Assembly: GCF_964340395.1 (NCBI RefSeq)
Contig: NC_135551.1
Coordinates: forward strand, 15,971,003 to 16,035,002
DNA from: Glandiceps talaboti
Taxonomy: Eukaryota > Hemichordata > Enteropneusta > Spengelidae
Reading direction: 5' to 3'
Length of the DNA: 64,000 bases
Below the pieces are notes generated by a model. That model saw only the letters and a list, made by a program, of their open reading frames with translations, ran no database searches and was not told the origin of the DNA. A program made the translations under genes and the position numbers. Positions within the stretch are counted from its first letter, which is position 1. The number at the start of each line of letters is the position of its first letter. Shown here one piece after another: positions 46,610-58,739 of this stretch.

Positions 46610-46960
46610 GGTCATAATGCTCATTAACATATTCATTTTTTTTTCAAATTACAAAAAAAAATCATAAAAAATAGAAGAGAAGACAAGCTGACTTGAAATT
46701 AACAAATCTAAGTAAGCTACCCTCTGTGCATCAACACACCAGATATCAAAGCAATCTGACTTGAAGTTTATGAGGAGTTGATAAAAATGTCATTTTTGGA
46801 AAAAAAGTCATAAAAAATTGAAATTGGCACAGATCAACTTGGCATGAACAAATCTGAATAGCCTCCCCCCAGGGAACATGCACACCTAATATCGAAGTAT
46901 TCTGGCTGTTACTTTCAGAGAAGATAGTGAAAATATAAAAGTTTGACGGACACCTATGAT
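46610..46960. repeat. Two degenerate tandem units of about 140 bp
   Basis: TCATAAAAAATnGAA...ACTTGnnATnAACAAATCTnAnTAnnCTnCC occurs twice (near 46660 and 46810). It resembles the tail-bearing interspersed repeats elsewhere in the window. Confidence 0.5.
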
Positions 46961-47274
46961 TCACCTATACACTCTATACAACCTATACCTAAAGCTACGC
47001 TTTCAGCTTTCGCTGACAGCGGAGCTAAAAAAGAATACACAAGATCAATGTTACAATAAAAACATGCACTTATGGAAGTAATGATACACAACTCACTTTA
47101 AAATTCCATTGTTGGGTTATTTCCATGATTTCCGTACGAGCTGAACTTGTAGACGCCATCTTACTTCAGAACAGTTTGTGCGCATGCGTCGGTGGTGGCA
47201 ACCGTATCTCTAAATGATTTTTAAAGAAGCGTGCTGATTGGTTGAGAAATCCTTACAATATTGTCCACGTTCAA

Positions 47275-47409
47275 TGGGATTGTAGATTACACAGGTTCAG
47301 ATGTGGGAAGGCGGCGATCACTCCGAACAAAACAAACGTCACAACACGGTGAATAGAGGTAAATAAGGACATCTGGCCACTTTCACCACATCGGATTTTA
47401 ATCAGATTG
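47275..47409 (-). repeat. Right terminal inverted repeat
   Basis: Inverted partner of 39740-39874. The first exon of the RecQ-like gene starts about 116 bases inside it, so the terminus probably carries or adjoins that gene's promoter. Confidence 0.9.
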
Positions 47410-47418
47410 ATCAATACT
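47410..47418. repeat. Right 9-bp target-site duplication
   Basis: ATCAATACT, identical to 39731-39739. The next bases (ATACT) continue the satellite sequence. Confidence 0.85.
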
Positions 47419-47428
47419 ATACTTAAGC

Positions 47429-47566
47429 AATAAACCACTCCCTGGGGATGATATACCAAGCGGTTTTGACCAGTGAACGAAATATATGCACAAGTGATAG
47501 CGAATGTATATATTGAGTTCACTGGTCAAAACCAAGTGGTATACCTTCCCCAGGGAGTGGTGTATC
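47429..47566. mobile_element. Hairpin MITE, 138 bp
   Basis: AATAAACCACTCCCTGGGG...TATACC...GGTTTTGACCAGTGAAC is followed by its inverted copy (GTTCACTGGTCAAAACC...GGTATACC...CCCCAGGGAGTGGT) after a 40-base loop. Confidence 0.75.
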
Positions 47567-48198
47567 GCTATTGTATTATACCATTATTCCAGTATATTGA
47601 AAATATCGGAAAAAAAGATAAGAACTAGCGTTTTCTAGTTTCATATGCACCCCATGATTAATTTCCATAACAATACAGCTGCTTTCAAGACATCAACAGC
47701 TGATCTGGGCCTCAACTATGACATGAACGTTATCTGCTAGTCGTTTCTAAGGCTTACATTGATCAGCTCATTAAAAGTGTACAGTAATGAATAAATCACC
47801 TGTTTGACCCAAGGCATAAACTTGAAGTGGTTTATTGAATACAGCCCGCTTCATGCCTGTCGACATCGCGACTTGGTGGAGTGACATGGCGGCATGTTGA
47901 TATTTACAATGTATTTCTTCTATAAATATAATTACTGGAAATTATGTCAGTAGATTTTCGGGTTTGAGGTTTTCCCTCTCGGATTGATGACTGATACTCT
48001 AGGACAGGATTACAGACAAAGTTTTCTTTAGATTAATTGTAAGTCTGCCAGTGTAACCTTTTACACTTACTTCATTTTTATGACAGACAGGACAGACAGC
48101 TCACTTGTTTCCACTCCAGCCGAGACTAGACCCCGGGGGCTAGACACGTCGATGGTACTACTAGCACTACTAGAACCGATCGTGTGCATGCCTTCACC

Positions 48199-48378
48199 TT
48201 AGTAGGCGATGATTTGTACAAATACGCGAAAACTTGGCTGCTTTTGAAATTTCTGTCGTAATTTCCCATAAAATATTGTTTCATTGAGAAAATCCTCCAC
48301 TGACAATTCCCAGAGTTCACTATCAATGTCCTGGTGGCCGACTGCAATGCTCCAGTAGACAACAGTGAACGTCAACAT
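48199..48378 (-). CDS. Hypothetical 59-residue ORF
   Basis: An ATG-initiated minus-strand ORF in a CG-containing patch (47870-48420). The product starts MLTFTVVYWSIAVGHQD, with an acidic SELWELSVEDF block and a basic YGKLRQKFQKQPSFRVF end. Composition looks coding-like but I recognise no family, and no downstream exon was found. It could be a first exon or chance. Confidence 0.22.
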   Translation of the reverse strand: MLTFTVVYWSIAVGHQDIDSELWELSVEDFLNETIFYGKLRQKFQKQPSFRVFVQIIAY

Positions 48379-48477
48379 TTAGATGTGTGCCAACCGTGCA
48401 TTATCGCTCATTTTAGACGTGCAAGTTTGATGTCTAGGCCAATCAGATCTCTCGATTTGCGCCATCAATATACTGGT

Positions 48478-48720
48478 ATAATATAATATCTATTAACAAC
48501 CGTACTACTTACTATACTATCTAATAACTACTGTATTATCGATACTATACTATCTACTAACTACTGTATTATCAATACTATACTATCTATTAACAACCAT
48601 ATTATCTACTTACTATACTATCTATTAACAACCATACTATCTACTTACTATACTATCTATTAACAACTGTACTATCTACTTACCGTACTACATGTATTTA
48701 CTTAACTACTTTATTGTTAC
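48478..48720. repeat. AT-rich satellite array
   Basis: Units of about 30-35 bases (ACTATACTATCTATTAACAACC, ATACTATCTACT, ACTACTGTATTATC) repeated seven or more times. Same family as 38795-38870 and the flanks of the transposon at 39740. Confidence 0.9.
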
Positions 48721-50069
48721 TACTTACATTAATGATTTGAAACATATGTGTTAACTCTGTTTTTCTGTGCAACAGAAGCAACTACTCTGAAAGCTAAACA
48801 TTCTAATTCACTGTAATTGTGTGATTTGGGTGTCATGGCTGCAATGCTGTTGTTCAAGCTTTCTGGCCTGTGCTAAGGTTTGCTAATTTGGTTGAACTCT
48901 GCATATTTGTGGAACATACCCTTTTAGGTTCTGTCCAAATGGCAAAGTTTTGTGTTTGTAATTGTGGGGATTTTGCCTGTATCCACACCATTTGGAAGAA
49001 CAACTACTATGTTCTCTAATGACATGTGGAATAATACAGTGCTGTACTCAGGGCATCTGGATCACCTCTACTTTGTTCAACAACATAACTAAAACACTTC
49101 ACTAGATAATTTATCACTGTTGCACTAAGTTGCTTGTGAGTGAGTTTTAATGAATAGAGTTATGGCTGATGTTTCGATTTACCTATTTTTTGTCACCAAG
49201 TTTCTTTATTTCACTGTTTACTTATGATCTGACTCTCACTATTGTTGTTGTGTCATTGTCTCCTACTACTGTTCCTACTTCAACATTGTTTGCTTTAGCT
49301 TCTCTTAGCATGTCAACTATCATACTTGGTCCATTGCTTTCGATGTTCCTGTCCTATTTTTCCTAGTCATGATCCCTAGCATTTATTCCTCTCCTGATAG
49401 CCGCTTTGCATGTCTTACAGCTTTTACATTTAACACTATACCCTATACACTTCCCTGTCTTTATTCCTACCATAGTAGCATGCCATATGGGAAAATAAAA
49501 ATAGCGCAAATATTGTGCTGCCGCACAACTTCATGTTCAGGGCAATGATAGATATATAATTTTTTGAAGATTTAAAGTTGTAACCAAAACAAAATTTTCA
49601 TACCTAATTTCCATCATCATAATCCAGCCATCCTATGTTGGAAGTGTACACGACAAGTATAGCAACATCCTAATCAAACTTTAAGGGATGTGTCTACAAG
49701 GTTTTGTACTTCTTTATTTTTTTAAATCAATTTGGAACCAAGTCATACCAATGTAACAAGTTTATCTTTCTTGGTTGTCTTATTGTAATATTGTAAAAGC
49801 CAGCTACATTCAGTTTATATGGGTAGGTGATGAAACAGCTGTCTTACAATATATTACATAATCCAGTCATAAACCAAACTGGCCATGCTACAGGCTTTAC
49901 CACCAGAGGAAATAGTAAAGTAAACATTATAGTTAATTAACAATGTACTGTTCTCACTGTGTCAGCTATTAATGAGGACAAATCTACACATTCTCAACAA
50001 AGTTAAGCTCAATCTACTGGGTAATTTCAGAGTTGAAGATTTTTGAGGAAAAGCAATGATAAAGAATAA
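48721..50069. other. Intergenic stretch, nothing recognised
   Basis: No coding signal beyond a hydrophobic 65-codon ORF (49169-49366), which is unsupported. Confidence 0.4.
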
Positions 50070-50650
50070 CACTTCTAGAAACATCTCACCAAGTTTCAAA
50101 CTCATTCACTTAGTATTTTTTGAGATATAAGTTTTTGACCAAAATTCACATTTTTACACCTTAATTCCATATCACTCATGGAATCATGGTATGCTTAACA
50201 TATCTTCGTCCATACATCCCTAAATGCATTTCCATTAAATTTCAGCCCAATCTGCTCAGTGGTTTTGGAATTATAGATTTTTAACCAAAAAGACACATTT
50301 TCAGCCCTAATTTGCATATCACTGATGGAATCATCATGTCATGAACAAATCTTACTTTACACCCCCTAAAGAATGTTCCCACCAAATTTCGCACCAATCT
50401 GCCCAGTAGTTTCTGAGTTTAAGTTTTTTGACCAAAAATCACATTTTTTTACCCAAATCACACACCTGTGATGCGATCATTTTGATTTGAACAATTTCCC
50501 AACTAGACACCCAAGGTAATGGCCCCACCAAATATCATGGCAATCGGTTCAGCAGTTTTTAACTTTAAGTTGTTTACACACATACACACACACAGACAGA
50601 CAGACACCGGGCGATCCCTATAGCACTACTGAACCTCAGTTCAGTTGTGC
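50070..50650. repeat. Interspersed repeat with (CA)n-CAGACAGA tail, copy 3
   Basis: Closely parallel to 36110-36660 (AAACATCTCACCAA, TTTTTGAGATATAAGTTTTTGACC, ATTTCAGCCCAATCTGCTCAG, GATGCGATCATTTTG, CAGACAGACACCG). Both copies end near TATAGCACTAC. There are three to four internal sub-repeats of about 140 bp. Confidence 0.8.
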
Positions 50651-51053
50651 TAAAAAAATGACTACTTGTAAACTTACATGTCAAGTTATCCTTAAATTAT
50701 ATACATGCCTTTTCACTTGCTCACAACGTGGCTAAATTTACATACTAGTATTACTGACAGACAATTATGTATATGTTATATATATCTTATTTATTTTTTT
50801 GATGCAGAGATGTGTTACTGTAGAAGTACCTTGCAATTGATTTACATGTGACTACTATTTGAGTACTGTCTTTAAAAGTCAGACAATAAATCTACATTTA
50901 CTAACCTGGTAAACTATTGTAACACTTTCCGCTGTCTGTTTTGTCATACTCCATCAACTGAAGCAGTTACTTTCACAGAATCAATGTCCTGTCTAACATC
51001 ATTACTGCAATTGAGTGAGAATAACAAACAAATAAATATTAGAATTAATTTGT

Positions 51054-51065
51054 GAAACAAACACA

Positions 51066-51098
<33 letters not shown>
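51054..51098. repeat. (CA)n microsatellite
   Basis: About 20 CA units. Confidence 0.9.
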
Positions 51099-51100
<2 letters not shown>

Positions 51101-51302
51101 TTTCACCTTCATTTACATTTCTTACTGATGTACAATCATTACAATTCTATAAAACACATAACTTATATAAGTTTGGGCATTTTATAATTTTTATTTTGGT
51201 ACTAAAACACCTTTTCTATGATTATGAATTTGCAAAGGAATGTGAAACAAAACAGACTAAGTCGATGTTTGTAACTCAGTAAATTGCCCCCCCCCCTCCA
51301 AA

Positions 51303-51390
51303 AATAAATAAATAAATAAAAAATATATAATAAATAAATAAATAAATAAATAAATAATAAATAAAAAATACAAATAAAATAAAAATACAA
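51303..51390. repeat. (AAAT)n-rich tract
   Basis: AAAT units with interruptions, after a C9 run. Confidence 0.85.
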
Positions 51391-53260
51391 ATTAATATTG
51401 TGTAGCAAGGTTATTGTTATTGTTGTCCACACATAAAGTCACAGGTGTTTGTACACAAACTGGGTATTCAGGTAAGTTTTAATCACACAACAAGTAAACA
51501 CAAGAAATTAAACTGCATGGTGACAGTCAAATACAAATGTACAAATGTATTTTTGAAAATTACATGCACCATAGACTGGATGTCATGAAACAGTAACTCC
51601 TATTTACCAGTTTATTTACAAATTATATTTATTATATTTACAATATTAAAATTATTTCATATCTTTCAGTTTTGAACAGATTATTGAGTAACTAGATCTA
51701 TGTTACTTCAGTTTTTTTACTCTACAAAGTTGTTTATTTCCAAAAATAATACCACTTTCTCATCTACATGACCACTGTAAACAAAACCTGTCTATTCTGA
51801 TAAGAGGTACCAATCTGAATTTGTCTAAATGTTGTCATTCCTCTCCTTACACAACCAAGTCATATATATTGTACATGAATTGAATATATAAACTATTAAC
51901 ATACTTATGCTGTAGCTTCTTTCTCTTCCAATAGTGCTTTCTTCACACTATTCTTTGCAATACTTTCAATAATTTTTTCCAACTTCCCTTTCCCTCTTCT
52001 TTTTCAAAGATTTGTGATGAATGTCCTTCATATTTAGACTTGTTAAAAAGTTGTTTGTCTCATGTTCCACAATGCCAGTATGTACTGATCAGATATTTAA
52101 AAAATGTCTATCAGTTCCTGGTGGTATTTTTACACCTATGTTATAGACCCAGATTGCCATAGGTTTAATCATAACTAAACTATGTTAGGAGCCTCAGTCA
52201 AATATTTCCAATCTATAAATGCAAATTATTAAATTAAAGGCTCTGTACCTAAGATATATCCAGCCTACAATGTAACTAACTATCTTGATTATAATATATG
52301 CATTCATTAATTTGAGTAATTGGTAATCAACTTGAACTGACATCAAAATATTAATGGCATAATGGACATAACCTCACATAAATACCCAGTAAAGATTGGA
52401 CCATTTGATATCCAGGAGGGGGAAGGGGGGGGGGGCTTGGAAGATTTCAGGAAAAAAAAAGATGCCAAGTGGATTTGCTTGAAAAAAAAATCCGGATATG
52501 AGTGGGTGATGGAAAAACAAGATGGACCACTGCTGCTAGAAAAAAAATGTCTTCGCAGGGAAATGATGCACAAGTTCATGTCTACTGTTCAACCTGCTCA
52601 TAGCTCTCCAACCAGGACACTTGTCAAATCATGACAAACAGTTTCAAACACATGTCAGGGACCAGTCAGTTTTGTTAGCCTGTGGTGCATATATATATTT
52701 GTTCTTGTCTCTGTTTCTTTCATACATTACTTCATGTATGGGTTCAAACATAACTATACATACAATTATACATATAATACATGTATTACCTAGCTACATG
52801 TACCACACTAGTTACAGAACATGCCATGTAAGTGTCTGGCTGTTTCACAATCAGTGCTTCACTTATCTTGCACTTTGGGGCAAAAGTGAACTTGATGGTT
52901 TTGTAATGGTAATCTTCATACTATTGGATAGTTTATAAAAGAACTTAATCTAAATTGTTCTCTTCAGTATGAATTTGTCAGAAGGGATGATATACTTCCT
53001 ATTTCAGACACTAAATGTATCAACACCACAATGCAAATTCAAGTTTCTATTGTACACTAGGTATGACCTCGGAGCTCCTTAAGTGCTCTCACACATCAGT
53101 AACATTACTATGCATGCAATATCAAGACCCACTTTTATAACATGGAAAACCTATTTAAAAAGGTTATATTTACTTTAGCTTTTCGATGTTTGGCAATATA
53201 ATATATCTCTGAGAGGCTATGAATAACCTAAAAATTGCCTAAATAGAAACAAAAAACTAC
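51391..53260. other. Intergenic stretch, nothing convincing
   Basis: AT-rich. The ORF at 52362-52634 is built on purine runs (GGGGG, AAAAAAA). Short segments of it (CTTGGAAGATT and CCGGATAT with A runs) reappear rearranged near 54920-55070, which hints at a decayed repeat and not at a gene. Confidence 0.4.
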
Positions 53261-53384
53261 AGATCTGGCAGGAGGGGGGACCCCTAGTACCCCATCACCC
53301 CAGAAGCCACTCATTCGTTAAACCAACATTAAGATTCACCAAAATTGGTAAAAAAAAAATTGAAAAGCGTCTAGGGGAGACCCC

Positions 53385-54000
53385 TAGGAACCCCCCCCCC
53401 CCCATCAGAGGTAGACATGTCCAAGCCCCAAATCAAAGTTCTTCCCTCCGCCTCTTACTGTCAAGATGTTATGAAACTTTATTTCAAAAATGTTTCAACA
53501 ATGTGTAGTTGCTTTTTACATGTTAGAGCTGTCTTGTAAAGTTTGTAAATTATTGTCTGAAAGTGTCTGTTAATAGCCTGAAAATTGGCTTTAAGAGTAC
53601 AAATCCTCCAGGGCTTCTAGAGGGACACACCCCCTAGAACCCCCCTCCCCCATAAGAGGTAGACATGTTCCAGTTTCAAATCAAAGTTCTTAACTCCACC
53701 TCTTATGAGTCTTACTGTAAAGATGCTATGGAACTTTATTTCAAAAATGTTTCAACCTTATGTAGTTGCTTTTTACATGTTAGAGCTGTCTTGTAAAGCT
53801 TGCAAATTAGCCTAAACATTGCCTTTAGAAGTAAAAATCCTCCAGGGCTCCCCTTGAACCCCCCCCCCCCCCATTCACACATACTCACACAAGAGGTAGA
53901 CATATCCCAGTCTCAAAGCTCTTCCCTCTACAGCTTACTGTCAGATGCTATGAAACTTTATTCACAGGCGTCAGTGACTTTTTGTTGGCCAAATGGAAAA
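53385..54000. repeat. Tandem repeat, about 235-bp unit, with C homopolymers
   Basis: CCCCCATnAGAGGTAGACATGTCC, CAAATCAAAGTTCTT, GATGCTATGAAACTTTATTTC, GTAGTTGCTTTTTACATGTTAGAGC and AATCCTCCAGGGCTnC recur in order two and a half times. The C runs (12-21 long) at 53390, 53861 and 54009 mark unit boundaries. Confidence 0.85.
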
Positions 54001-54029
54001 AAACACTGACCCCCCCCCCCCCCCCCCCT

Positions 54030-55869
54030 TCCCCAAGCTGGAGAAACTGACCGGTCTATCTGAATGTCTGAGCTCACCAACCAAGTTTCCGATTTGTACT
54101 TTCAGTGTGCCATCATACCATGGCATAGTCCTGCTTGCATACGGAGGAATTCGGGACTCGATTCTGACAATTGTCCCTCCCCCTCCGTCCTGCGAAGAGC
54201 CAACCGTGAAATACGGACTTACTAAAAATGCTGGTAACTATGAATAAAATCGCCCAGTGGTCAAATATTAGCAATAAATCTATTATTTAGTCTGTTTACC
54301 TCATTTTGACTGCAAAAGTCCTATAGCGGATGACCAAAACTATCAAAATCGGAACTTTTCAAATTCTATCGTAAATTTAATCACTTCTCCTTACGTACGT
54401 CGGCGCAAGTGTCTCTGGGTAATTATTCATCTCACTCAACGATATCAAATGTGGCGGTGTTAAGAGGGTTTTTGAATGTTGCAGTTCGCACTTGAAAAGG
54501 TCCGATTTCGACGCTTTTTCTGAGCAGGGAATACTACCGTCAGTGGAATGGAAATGGCATAGATATTCGATCGGTTGCTAATATTTGATCGGTCGGTAGG
54601 TAATTCTTTTGCAATTGGCGCGAGTACATTTTGCTTGCGGTGTTGTAATAGGCAAACTCTATTGCTCTTTGCATGACGGTGTTTAGAGTCAAGTCAGTAA
54701 TACAGACTCGTGCACCGTCATGTAAGCAGGACTAACCATGGCATAAAAACTCAATGATGTTTATTTAATTGAAATTCAAACATGTATGAAATATGTAGTT
54801 TTCTAAATAAAATATGTGTGTGATATAGAACAGCGTCTTTTTACTCTCTGTATTACCCTGTGCGAAAACCAAACATAAAATTGTGGCAACAAATGTAGGT
54901 GTTCAACATTGACGTTAAAAAAATCCGGATATCTCAAAGAAGCAAAGAAAAAAAAAGTTGCCAGCATAGGCGAAGGAGAAAAAAAAATAATTCTCACTCT
55001 CAGGCAAGCAGGTGGGGCAAAAAATAATGACTCTCCACCAATCTTCCAAGCCCAGGATATCGAATGGTATACCCCTAATTATAATCTTCTTAACTGTCTG
55101 TGTGTATATGTCGACTAACATGGTAACAACAAACATGGCGTAATAGAATTCAGAAAGAAAAGTTTCCTACCTAGCTTAGTGTTGATGTCCCAAACGTTAA
55201 ACAAGGCCTTTGGTTGTAGAATATGTATGACGCTTTCCAATTGGACATGGTTCATTGGTTGGTGGCAGCACATGCTGGATTGTCACAGCGCACATGCAGC
55301 CAAGCACACATTTTTTGTCACCTAGGCAGGAACTAAGCGGCAAGGTCAAACTGTACTTTAGAAACAGTGCTCTGCGCCCCTCGCTATGACGTGAAGCTCC
55401 ACCAGTCGCCTGCAATCTCAGCTCTTGTCATCGTACGTGTTTTCTGCGTAGTGCGTTGTCAAAAGCATCGACTTCGCGACAGACTGCACACGAGACGTAG
55501 CTAGCTACGTACTTCAACAATTCTGTCGTCTTCATGAAACTCCGTACCATCGGTTGTCAGATCGTACGAATGTTCGTATCGGAGATGTTGACTAAAAATG
55601 GTGGTTGTCGTCGGGTCCGGCTGCATTTCAGCTTGGATGTTAGTTTACAGCACAACAGAAATGCTCTCTTATATGAAACCCAAAATTCACCGAGGGTGTG
55701 CACACATGCGCAGAACCCCAAAATAATCGAAGGGCAATCCAATCAACGCCACGCTTATGAAATATTTGAGAACTCACGGTCTCATTATTCGTCACCCGTC
55801 AGAGGATTGAGATATGTGTCGATCGCTAGGTGAAGAAAACACAGCGAACTGCACTATAATTATATACGA
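54030..55869. other. Intergenic stretch, nothing recognised
   Basis: Moderate CG content near 54340-54720 and 55350-55850, but no domain or splice-framed exon. The ORF at 55534-55833 is unrecognised. Confidence 0.35.
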
Positions 55870-56140
55870 CGAGGTTTGGAGAGAGAAGCCAGTGAACTGA
55901 ATTTGTTATAATTATATGGTGAAGTTTGAAGAAAACTCCCCACATGGCTAGGCGAGGTTTGGAGAGAAAACCTCCCCCAGCAGACTGAGGTATAACTATA
56001 AGCTTAATTATTCGGCGAGGTTTGAAGAGAAACGGCAGCGAACTGAAATAATTAGATGGTGAGATTTGAAGAGAAACCTCTCAGATGCGGCGAGGTTTGG
56101 AGAGACTGAGATATAATTATTCGAGGTTTGAAGAAGAACG
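55870..56140. repeat. Minisatellite built on CGAGGTTTGGAGAGA
   Basis: GCGAGGTTTGnAGAGAAA with an AACTGAnnTAATTAT spacer recurs six or seven times at irregular 35-65 base spacing. A stray copy (GACGAGGCTTGAAGAAGAAACG) is near 56998. Confidence 0.75.
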
Positions 56141-56230
56141 TAGATGCAGCCAGCGAAGTACGTTGTTCGTGCAAAAAGCTGTTCGTACACGATTTTTCAG
56201 TGGGCGGGCAATTTCCAAGCTTGGCTGGAG

Positions 56231-56263
56231 CATGGAAGTATAACCCACGGTTATACTTCCATG
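56231..56263. repeat. Perfect 15-bp stem hairpin
   Basis: CATGGAAGTATAACC, loop CAC, GGTTATACTTCCATG. GGCTGGAG occurs on both sides in direct orientation. Confidence 0.85.
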
Positions 56264-58340
56264 GCTGGAGGGAGGGGAAAAATGGCCCGGTATTTCAGCG
56301 GGCAACATATATTTCAGCTGTAAGATATGGGGAAAGGGGAAGGCAGTGGGCAAAGCGGGCAGTTTTCGATATTTTTTTCGGGAAGTTTAATAGTCAACAA
56401 ATTTCACAATGTTTTTTTTTTTTTTACAATATTCACACATTAATAAGCTCATACACATTAATTGTGTAATACAATAAGCTTTATTAATTTTTAAACGTGT
56501 GTGTTATCGACAGTAGCGAGGCAGTGCATTGAGATTGCAGCACAATCTAATATGTCAACTGACAACTGTCATTACGTATATATTAGAAGGAGAAACTGTT
56601 TTGTTGTGAGTATATCAAATAGCATCCTGAGTAAATTTAACATTAGGGCTTCAACGAATAGTGGACAGAGGCCATATGTCTGGTAGAGGGTAGCGGAGAG
56701 AGGGGAAACCTTGTCGTAAATATTGCGGGGAGCACGAGCGGGCAGTGGGCGGGCAAATCTGGCGGGAGTGTAATATCGCAGTGGGAGAGCAGATACGAAC
56801 TGCTTTCACTTACCCTTCAATCTTGAATCAAATGTAATATTAGGTAAAAAGTGTTTATTAGCTATGTTTTAACTTTCTGTAATAATTTCAGAAAAAAAAT
56901 TACTCGTTGGCTGCACCTGAGAAGGCCAGCGTATTTAGAATAGAATAGAATCTATATAAACTACTGTAACATTAATTTTCTTTATAGGATTATACGACGA
57001 GGCTTGAAGAAGAAACGTACGTAACCGTAACGTTAACGACGAAACCTCAGCGGAATGAAGGGATACCCCCATTGACTTGTTACCTCGAAGACACGTGTCA
57101 GACGTGTGCCTTCGGTTAAGCCCAAGAAAATAACTGTTTGGTTCCGATTACCTTATAGCTACCCTTAGCTTTTCACTGCCGTCCCTTAATTTTTTTTTAC
57201 AAATTAGAGAAATCAATAATAAAATTGCAACAATTGTGAACTCTCACGTGATACGAAAACTGACGTATATCAACTTAAAAAGATAAATTAAAACTGTTCT
57301 TCTAATATGAAATGGCTGTACATCTGATAGCTATAGGAAGAAATAAAATAGCAAATCTACATAACCTAACTATTTTTAAATTGAGCGTAATCGGAACCAC
57401 GCCAGTTTTTTATTAGGCCATATCACGGAGATGAAATTCTTCGCCTTGGGACAAAATGGTCAGCCAAGTGTGAGCCGGAACTAAGTGGCTGCAGAATAGA
57501 CGGACATGGACACGCGTTTCGAGAAGAAAAGGAAAGACTAAACCAGACAATGTGCAAAATTGTATTCCACGTCAAGCTTAAGATTATTGACTTTATTGAG
57601 ACTTTATTGACATTTTGAGTTATTTACATCGAACATTCACATGAACTTTTGAACTCGGCCTACCGTTGGAAATTTTCCAGTTGTATGAGTTAGGATATTT
57701 TTTTTTGCGAATTGTATTTTATTCCCCACTGAGCTGCACAAAAACCTACGAACCCCCTTTTTGGAAATTTGTAAACTCCTTCCAGGTATTACTTGTGACT
57801 TTTGAATGGAACTTCAAAGTCTCTCAGGGGCAACGCAACGAAACGCCCCGTCACGGTACATGACTTAGTAAGTATTTCGATTGTTTACATTACTATTGAT
57901 AGCGTACATCGCATTTCATAAAGCACGCCATAGTATTGTTATTGTGTAGTCTAGACATAGTTGATTCACTTGAGTTTAGACATAGACCCTACATGTCTAT
58001 GGTTTAGAGCAACGAACAAACAGGCGCATTTTTATCGGTCCGATGTGACCCTTTTTAGCAACCTAGTTTACTTTCCCATGTGTTAGTATAGCGATTTCGA
58101 ATACGAGTTTAATATTAGAGTAGTAAAATTTCTCGACCCTTAGATTTGACGTCGGCAATTTTATATAATCTGATTGGATAACGATCCATGGCCAGACCCG
58201 GCGTGCGTGATATTTTACAGGTCAAACAACCTTTTGTTATGACTGATAGCTATAGATGGTTTCAACCACAAATTCGAACCGCGAAGTGAAATGTCGTCAA
58301 TTTCTAACAGTTTTATAGTTATTTTTAGCAAGAGCTATTC
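56264..58340. other. Intergenic stretch, nothing recognised
   Basis: Contains a T13-14 run near 56411 and several GGGCGGGCA-type purine stretches. Short ORFs at 56501 and 57666 show no motif. Confidence 0.4.
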
Positions 58341-58342
58341 AT

Positions 58343-58369
58343 ATGCAAATTAACATTTCCCTATATAAG
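58343..58369 (+). promoter_or_regulatory. Candidate promoter: octamer plus TATA box
   Basis: ATGCAAAT (58343-58350) lies 11 bases before TATATAAG (58362-58369), and an inverted CCAAT (ATTGG) is about 170 bases upstream. The combination looks like a pol II core promoter on the plus strand. No gene is recognisable downstream; a (GAGT)n array follows. Confidence 0.35.
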
Positions 58370-58466
58370 TGCTGGGTTCATTGGCCAGACTCGGAGGTCT
58401 GTTCCAGGCACATTTCGTCGGACCAACAATTAGTTAACGAAATAGGATCAACGATTAGTAAACATA

Positions 58467-58512
58467 CAACGTGAGCGAGTGAGTGAGTGAGTGAGTGAGG
58501 GAGTGAGTGAGT
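58467..58512. repeat. (GAGT)n microsatellite
   Basis: About ten GAGT units with one GAGG variant. Confidence 0.9.
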
Positions 58513-58739
58513 GGGAATGGAGACACTATGTTGTACAATGATCGCCAGCAATTTTGCTTGACCTGGAGTAACCAAGGTTTTCATAATAATTAGTTTGTAA
58601 ACAGTTAATCTTTGTTTGGAGAGTTGAGAATGGAGGTGTATGAGTGAAATGACGATAATTCTGTAACTGAGAAAAGAGGAACATGAAGGACCTTAGAGCT
58701 AGGTCTATCACAGTTCTTGGGGGAGGGGGGTGTAAATCC

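Larger units (their letters stand above)
41858..47159 (-). pseudogene. RecQ-like DNA helicase gene inside the transposon, broken
   Basis: A superfamily 2 DNA helicase. Exon 1 (47159-47097) encodes MASTSSARTEIMEITQQWNFK with ATG in good context (aagATGG) and donor GTGAGT. Exon 2 (43861-43654) holds motif I LPTGFGKSLIY and SLMKDQ. Exon 3 (43366-43173) holds the Walker B-like AIDEVYTIPKW. Exon 4 (from 42704) holds ALTATAS, FPRTIVYCSS, TTALGVGIDI, QESGRMGRD and a RecQ zinc-binding region (CRR, HDCCDIC). Lesions: a one-base shift in exon 2 before motif I, a shift in exon 3 after LTSLG, and an in-frame TAG in exon 4 before VGMYHN. Exon phases otherwise agree. The gene lies wholly between the transposon ends. 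Confidence 0.85.
39740..47409. mobile_element. 7.67-kb terminal-inverted-repeat transposon carrying a RecQ-like helicase gene
   Basis: The ends CAATCTGATTAAAATCCGAT... and ...ATCGGATTTTAATCAGATTG are inverted repeats of about 135 bp and roughly 95% identity. Perfect ATCAATACT copies flank them. The two flanks joined would read as the AT-rich satellite at 38810-38840, so the empty site is known. Inside is a minus-strand RecQ-like gene, now broken (47159-41858), plus a nested inverted repeat and microsatellites. I found no transposase, so it is probably non-autonomous or decayed. A 9-bp duplication with long termini fits Mutator-like elements best, but this is inference. Confidence 0.85.

Noticed and set aside
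52362-52634. 90-codon plus-strand ORF
   Set aside because: It depends on runs of G and A, has no domain, and parts recur rearranged near 55 kb, which fits decayed repeat.
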